A stretch of 64,000 bases of DNA from Gyromitra esculenta. Taxonomy: Eukaryota > Ascomycota > Pezizomycetes > Pezizales > Discinaceae. The stretch is taken from the NCBI GenBank assembly GCA_038503075.1, contig JBCAML010000002.1:744001-808000 (forward strand), read 5' to 3'. The notes under the pieces are model-generated. The model saw only the letters and a list, made by a program, of their open reading frames with translations, did no database searches and had not been told where the DNA came from. The translations under genes were made by a program, and so were the position numbers. Positions 60,471-64,000 of the stretch are shown piece by piece (within the stretch, counting starts at the first letter, position 1; each line of letters opens with the position of its first letter).

Positions 60471-61536
60471 CTCGCTAGCACTTGGTGTGGCCACGCGGAT
60501 CAGTCCACACTAGTGTTTACGGCATTCTCCATACATCCACGATTGCCAGTCTTCTCTTTATAGCTCGGTATCTTGCTATCGATTTTTTTTCTGCCTTAAA
60601 CTTTGCATTGAGATTGATGCAAATTTTGGCCCATATCTCTTCAAGGGCGCCCAGCGAATGTGGCCTCTGATAAAAGCCCTAAAAATCTCGGGTGATACAA
60701 TTCTCGTGTTTTCTCAGGTGGAAATTTTAAATTTCGTGGCTAGGATTTGGCGGAATAGCTATGACTGCATGTAGTACCAATATAATTTTTCTAAAGGATA
60801 TTCCGATATATCCAGTGGGACTGTTGGTTTTCTAGGGGACATCGGTCCAATCCAAAATATTAGGCCAGGATTCAAGCCGCAAATTAAAAAAAAGGAAGAA
60901 AATGGTAAAACCTGGCCCTGGGTTACGCTATTCCATTGGATTCGATGCATAGAATTCTGTGAAACAATGAATACGACGACTGTTTTTAACACATCAGTCT
61001 CTGGGAAACTGATGAACACGATGGATAATGGTCGGTTGTTAGATAGTTCTCAAGATGTATATTGAGCGGTTGTTGGCTTGATGGGAACCCCCTGTTCAAT
61101 TAATAGCAACCGGATTGGATTGGATGCGTCTCTTGAATCACTGTTGCCTGATAAAACGACGCACAACCAAGACAAACTGGGGTTTAGCCTCGCCAGATGA
61201 GCCAATCATAACCGAAAGCTTCTCACCCCGCTTTCCAGGCCACCCCTTCGTATCTTCGAGGTGGCAGTGACTTTCCTTAGCGTTCCCGTTGGCTACCCGC
61301 CGAGCCGCTGTATTATTCTTTTAAGAAGCCTGTTCTGTCCAGGTGGAGCGCTCTCTTCCTTTCTTTCTTTACCCTTCATCCTCTTCACCTAACCACCATC
61401 CTCGCTTCGCTTCCAGCATACCTCCCTCCCCTTACCACACTAAGGCTGTCGATCATTGGTTTTCCCACTACTGGTCACGCCCGACTCAGACACAGCAGCC
61501 CCGGCAGCCTCCCGGCGAGGGACTAGTCCCTGCGCC

Positions 61537-62489
61537 ATGGCGTTTCTCAAAGAAACGCCATCCAAGGTATGTTTATCCCCTCTGTTAGTTTCTGTTCGCG
61601 TTCGTTTCTTGTGCTGACATGTTTGTGCTATTGCTAGCCTACTGTGCGCCTCAAACCGAACCCTGAGGTCGCAGGTAGCAGGGGCGGATGCAACTATTTG
61701 GAGCACATCCTCCCTCCACCCCTTTCTAAAAACTTATTTTCGGGCCCGATTTTGGGAGAGCAATTGGCGTATATTAGCATCTCGCCTACTAGGGACTTGA
61801 ACCATGTCCTTGGTAATGGTGGCGGGATACGGATGCAGATGGTCCAAGTAGGGGTATTCATTTTGTTGGCGCTTTTTATTTTTGTGACTGTAAGTGTTTT
61901 CTCTACCAATCTCCATAAATCTTCTCATCCTGATATCGTATCTCTAACACTTTCTTACCATCGATAGATTGTCACGCGAGGTTTTTTCGTCAGGGCTTGC
62001 TCGTCGAAACGCGGTTATTCGCATTGGAATCTTTCCCCTCGTGTTTCAATAGAAACATTCTCGCCGTTCAGAATTGCTCCGACTCACGAGCCAGGCTTTG
62101 TCGTAACCGATCACTCGAAGATGGCCCAGCTTGTCAGTCCCTCGTCTCTTGGTGCCAGTCGTAAGGAGGTTTCGTGCAGCGCTGCGGTGACAGTTTTAGT
62201 GGGTGTCTACGAAAGGTTAATTGTCGAGATGGTGAATTATCTCTTGGGGATTAGCTCTTCGTTCCGGCCACTATGTACAACGTCGCAGCGCTACTTGGAA
62301 CCAACTCGACTATCAACAAAGCAGCATATACCAGTAGCAATATCAAAACAACAGTACCAAAATCTTCGCCTTTCTTCGCAACCTCGTTTAGAAGTTCACA
62401 TCGTCCGATCTATCAACTGCGGTTCTGCTTCTAGGTTTTTAGCCTCCCTCTTATTTCCCATCCCTAGAGTTATTGTGAATAGTGGCTAA
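61537..62489 (+). CDS. Single-pass membrane orphan protein
   Basis: Three exons (61537-61566, 61638-61889, 61968-62489) with good donor and acceptor sites (GTATGT..CTAG, GTAAGT..ATAG) join in frame to 267 residues. The first exon gives MAFLKETPSK. One clear membrane helix lies at about residues 75-97 (MVQVGVFILLALFIFVTIVT), followed by basic residues (RGFFVRACSSKR), which suggests the C-terminus is cytosolic. The remaining 165 residues are Ser-rich and basic with no recognised domain. Coding character is moderate: splice sites support it, the composition of the last exon less so. Part of this transcript may instead be a leader of the C2H2 gene that starts 264 bases downstream on the same strand. 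Confidence 0.5.
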
Positions 62490-62752
62490 TTTGTTTAGAA
62501 CAACTCACTCAACAAAACGAAGGGACTGTGGGTTCCACCGCTATTTTCCTAGCCTCTCTGACCCACCAATATCAATATCAAAGAGTGTCCTGCTTCCTAA
62601 AAAAATAAACTTCCAGTGAGTCCATTCACCATTTATGACCATGTTCGTCGTTTCTGATATCATGAAACCAGATCTTGCGCCTTGCGCTCCCCTCTATACC
62701 TGATCTCGCTGCTTAAAAACACTTCCACACTACCCCTACTCCCGTCAATATT

Positions 62753-63802
62753 ATGCGCATATCTACACCCATTACGGCAGCTTCAAATCAAGAAGTCGCG
62801 ATGTCCGACTCTATCCCCATCCCAGAGACCTTAGACTACTTCCTGGAGGCGTTTGACCAAGTCGATCACTCTATGCTAGAGGTCAATTACAACTACGAAG
62901 TTGAACACATCGTAGAAGAGCCCTCTGCCCATGGGTTCAATTCGGAAGTCAATCCTGACTCCGAATTAGACTTTAGATCGGACTTTGACCTCTATATACT
63001 CGCCGATGCCTGCACACCTTCAACCAGCTCTTCCTCTCAGTTTACCGATCACGATCATGATCCGTTGACTCCTCAGTCCCAGAATCAATCCCCTGTCCCG
63101 ATAAGCGAAGATCTATTGGGTCTAGACTTGAGCGCTCCCGAAAGCCCAGAGCTAATGCCCTCTAGTCTTCCTCCAGCATATACCTTTTTTGATAATCAGC
63201 CGATGGGCTTGTTCTATGACCCAAGGTGGATGGATCCGGCTGACGAAGCGTCGGTCGCAAATATGCTCCCAGACATCACTATCTCGACATTCCCAGCTTC
63301 CTTTAGCCCCCCTCTCCCCTCCCCCCCTGTTTCCCCGCAGTCCTCCCCAAGCTCCGCCAGCTCCTCTAGGGCCAGCAGCCCCAAGCGAGTGTCGGTTGGG
63401 CCAATCCGCCGCCGCTCACGTGTCACCAAACCGCTAAACGCTGAAAAAAGCTATATATGTGACTTCGATGGCTGTGACGTTAAATGCCGTCGCCCCTGCG
63501 ACCTAACGAAGCACAAGAAGCGCCACCAAAAACCCTTTTCTTGCAAGTACACGGGTTGCAATAGCAAGGGATTTTCGACGGCGAAGGATTGCGAAAGGCA
63601 CGAATTGAGCAAGCACCGGAAGGAAGACCATCTAGTCTGCTGCGAGTGTGGACACGCCACAGCGAGGAAGGATAATATGATGGACCACGTTAAGCGGAAG
63701 CACCAGGCTTTGGCTATCGATGCCACAATGGCAACTATCGCTGCCACCGCAGATGCCAAACGCGTTCCGTATGAGGAGGAGTTAAATGAAGTGATGAAAT
63801 GA
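62753..63802 (+). CDS. C2H2 zinc-finger transcription factor
   Basis: A single-exon frame codes for 349 residues. Three C2H2 fingers lie near the C-terminus: residues 236-258 (C-x4-C-x12-H-x3-H, YICDFDGCDVKC and CDLTKHKKRH), 264-288 (C-x4-C-x13-H-x4-H, FSCKYTGCNSKGFSTAKDCE) and 296-317 (C-x2-C-x12-H-x4-H, VCCECGHATARKDNMMDHVK). The N-terminal 200 residues are acidic and rich in Ser and Pro, a typical activation region, and a basic segment (VGPIRRRSRVTKP) precedes the fingers and may be a nuclear signal. As in many fungal C2H2 proteins the third finger is degenerate in linker length. The target genes are unknown. A second Met at codon 17 (MSDSIPIPETLDYF) is an alternative start. Confidence 0.85.
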   Translation: MRISTPITAASNQEVAMSDSIPIPETLDYFLEAFDQVDHSMLEVNYNYEVEHIVEEPSAHGFNSEVNPDSELDFRSDFDLYILADACTPSTSSSSQFTDHDHDPLTPQSQNQSPVPISEDLLGLDLSAPESPELMPSSLPPAYTFFDNQPMGLFYDPRWMDPADEASVANMLPDITISTFPASFSPPLPSPPVSPQSSPSSASSSRASSPKRVSVGPIRRRSRVTKPLNAEKSYICDFDGCDVKCRRPCDLTKHKKRHQKPFSCKYTGCNSKGFSTAKDCERHELSKHRKEDHLVCCECGHATARKDNMMDHVKRKHQALAIDATMATIAATADAKRVPYEEELNEVMK

Positions 63803-64000
63803 TTAACGGAGTCTGCGTATGGTCTATTTTTAAGTCAATATAGCTATCGGTATTATTTTCATTTTCTCGTTCGAGTACGACTTTGATGTGTTTTTTGTTT
63901 TTTTGCGGTTGGCGAACAAGCGTTTGTTTTTGTTTTTGTTTGTCCTTTTCTCTTTTTTAGGTATTTCATTTTGGATGAAAGATATGGTACGGTTTTTGTT
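63803..64000. other. 3' flank of the C2H2 gene
   Basis: T-rich sequence with TTTTTGTTTTTGTTT-type runs consistent with a 3' untranslated region. The window ends here. Confidence 0.5.

Larger units (their letters stand above)
52398..61536. other. 9 kb gene-poor, AT-rich interval with transposon relics
   Basis: No gene can be supported. Open frames of 60-96 codons (for example 52887-53156, 54688-54882, 56539-56829, 57382-57645) lack splice context and resemblance. The interval contains several inverted-repeat elements (54853-54905, 55773-55940, 60277-60470), a truncated LINE with target-site duplication (59341-59728), a purine-rich tract (58858-58920) and alternating TATG/TACG simple sequence near 53410-53460. 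Confidence 0.6.

Overview
The window is nuclear DNA of a filamentous ascomycete (Pezizomycotina). The evidence is intron-rich genes with short GT..AG introns of about 50-140 nt, and fungal families such as a VTC polyphosphate polymerase, Sam37, an S1/P1 nuclease, a SigF-like NTF2 protein, a con-10 type KGG protein, a fungal caleosin and a full MDR-type ABC transporter. Nothing here fixes the genus. Nineteen protein-coding genes can be modelled; no tRNA, rRNA or CRISPR was found. Exon borders were placed by hand from splice consensus, reading frame and remembered family motifs, and no alignment was run.

Region 1 (1-18.5 kb) is gene-dense and housekeeping-like: VTC4 (polyphosphate synthesis, +), SAM37 (mitochondrial outer-membrane sorting, -), a small acidic nuclear-type protein (-), a zinc-binding fungal orphan (-), and a very large PHD plus JmjC histone demethylase of KDM2/Jhd1 type (+). 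Region 2 (18.5-28 kb) holds four plus-strand genes: S1/P1 nuclease, a membrane protein with an HExxH motif, a SigF-like NTF2 protein, and an AIM6-type PLC-like phosphodiesterase. Region 3 (28-41 kb) is mostly minus strand: a KGG-repeat stress protein made by exon duplication, a caleosin, an APH-fold kinase-like protein and an ABCB transporter, separated by long AT-rich spacers with fold-back elements. Region 4 (41-53 kb) carries a flavin monooxygenase, a secreted Ser/Pro-linker protein, a small membrane protein and an intronless 622-residue orphan. Region 5 (53-61.5 kb) is essentially gene-free and holds relics of small transposons, including a 5'-truncated LINE with a clear target-site duplication. 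Region 6 (61.5-64 kb) has a single-pass membrane orphan and a three-finger C2H2 factor.

VTC4, SAM37 and the demethylase look like core genes. The 31-52 kb stretch combines an oxidising caleosin, an FMO, an exporter and a kinase-like enzyme with an unrecognised 622-residue protein. That composition would suit an accessory or specialised-metabolism neighbourhood, but the long spacers mean co-function is only a hypothesis. The two best candidates for undescribed biology are the HExxH membrane protein (21.7-24.2 kb) and the 622-residue orphan (50.5-52.4 kb). The twin C-x2-C-x6-C-x-H modules in the demethylase tail are a third.
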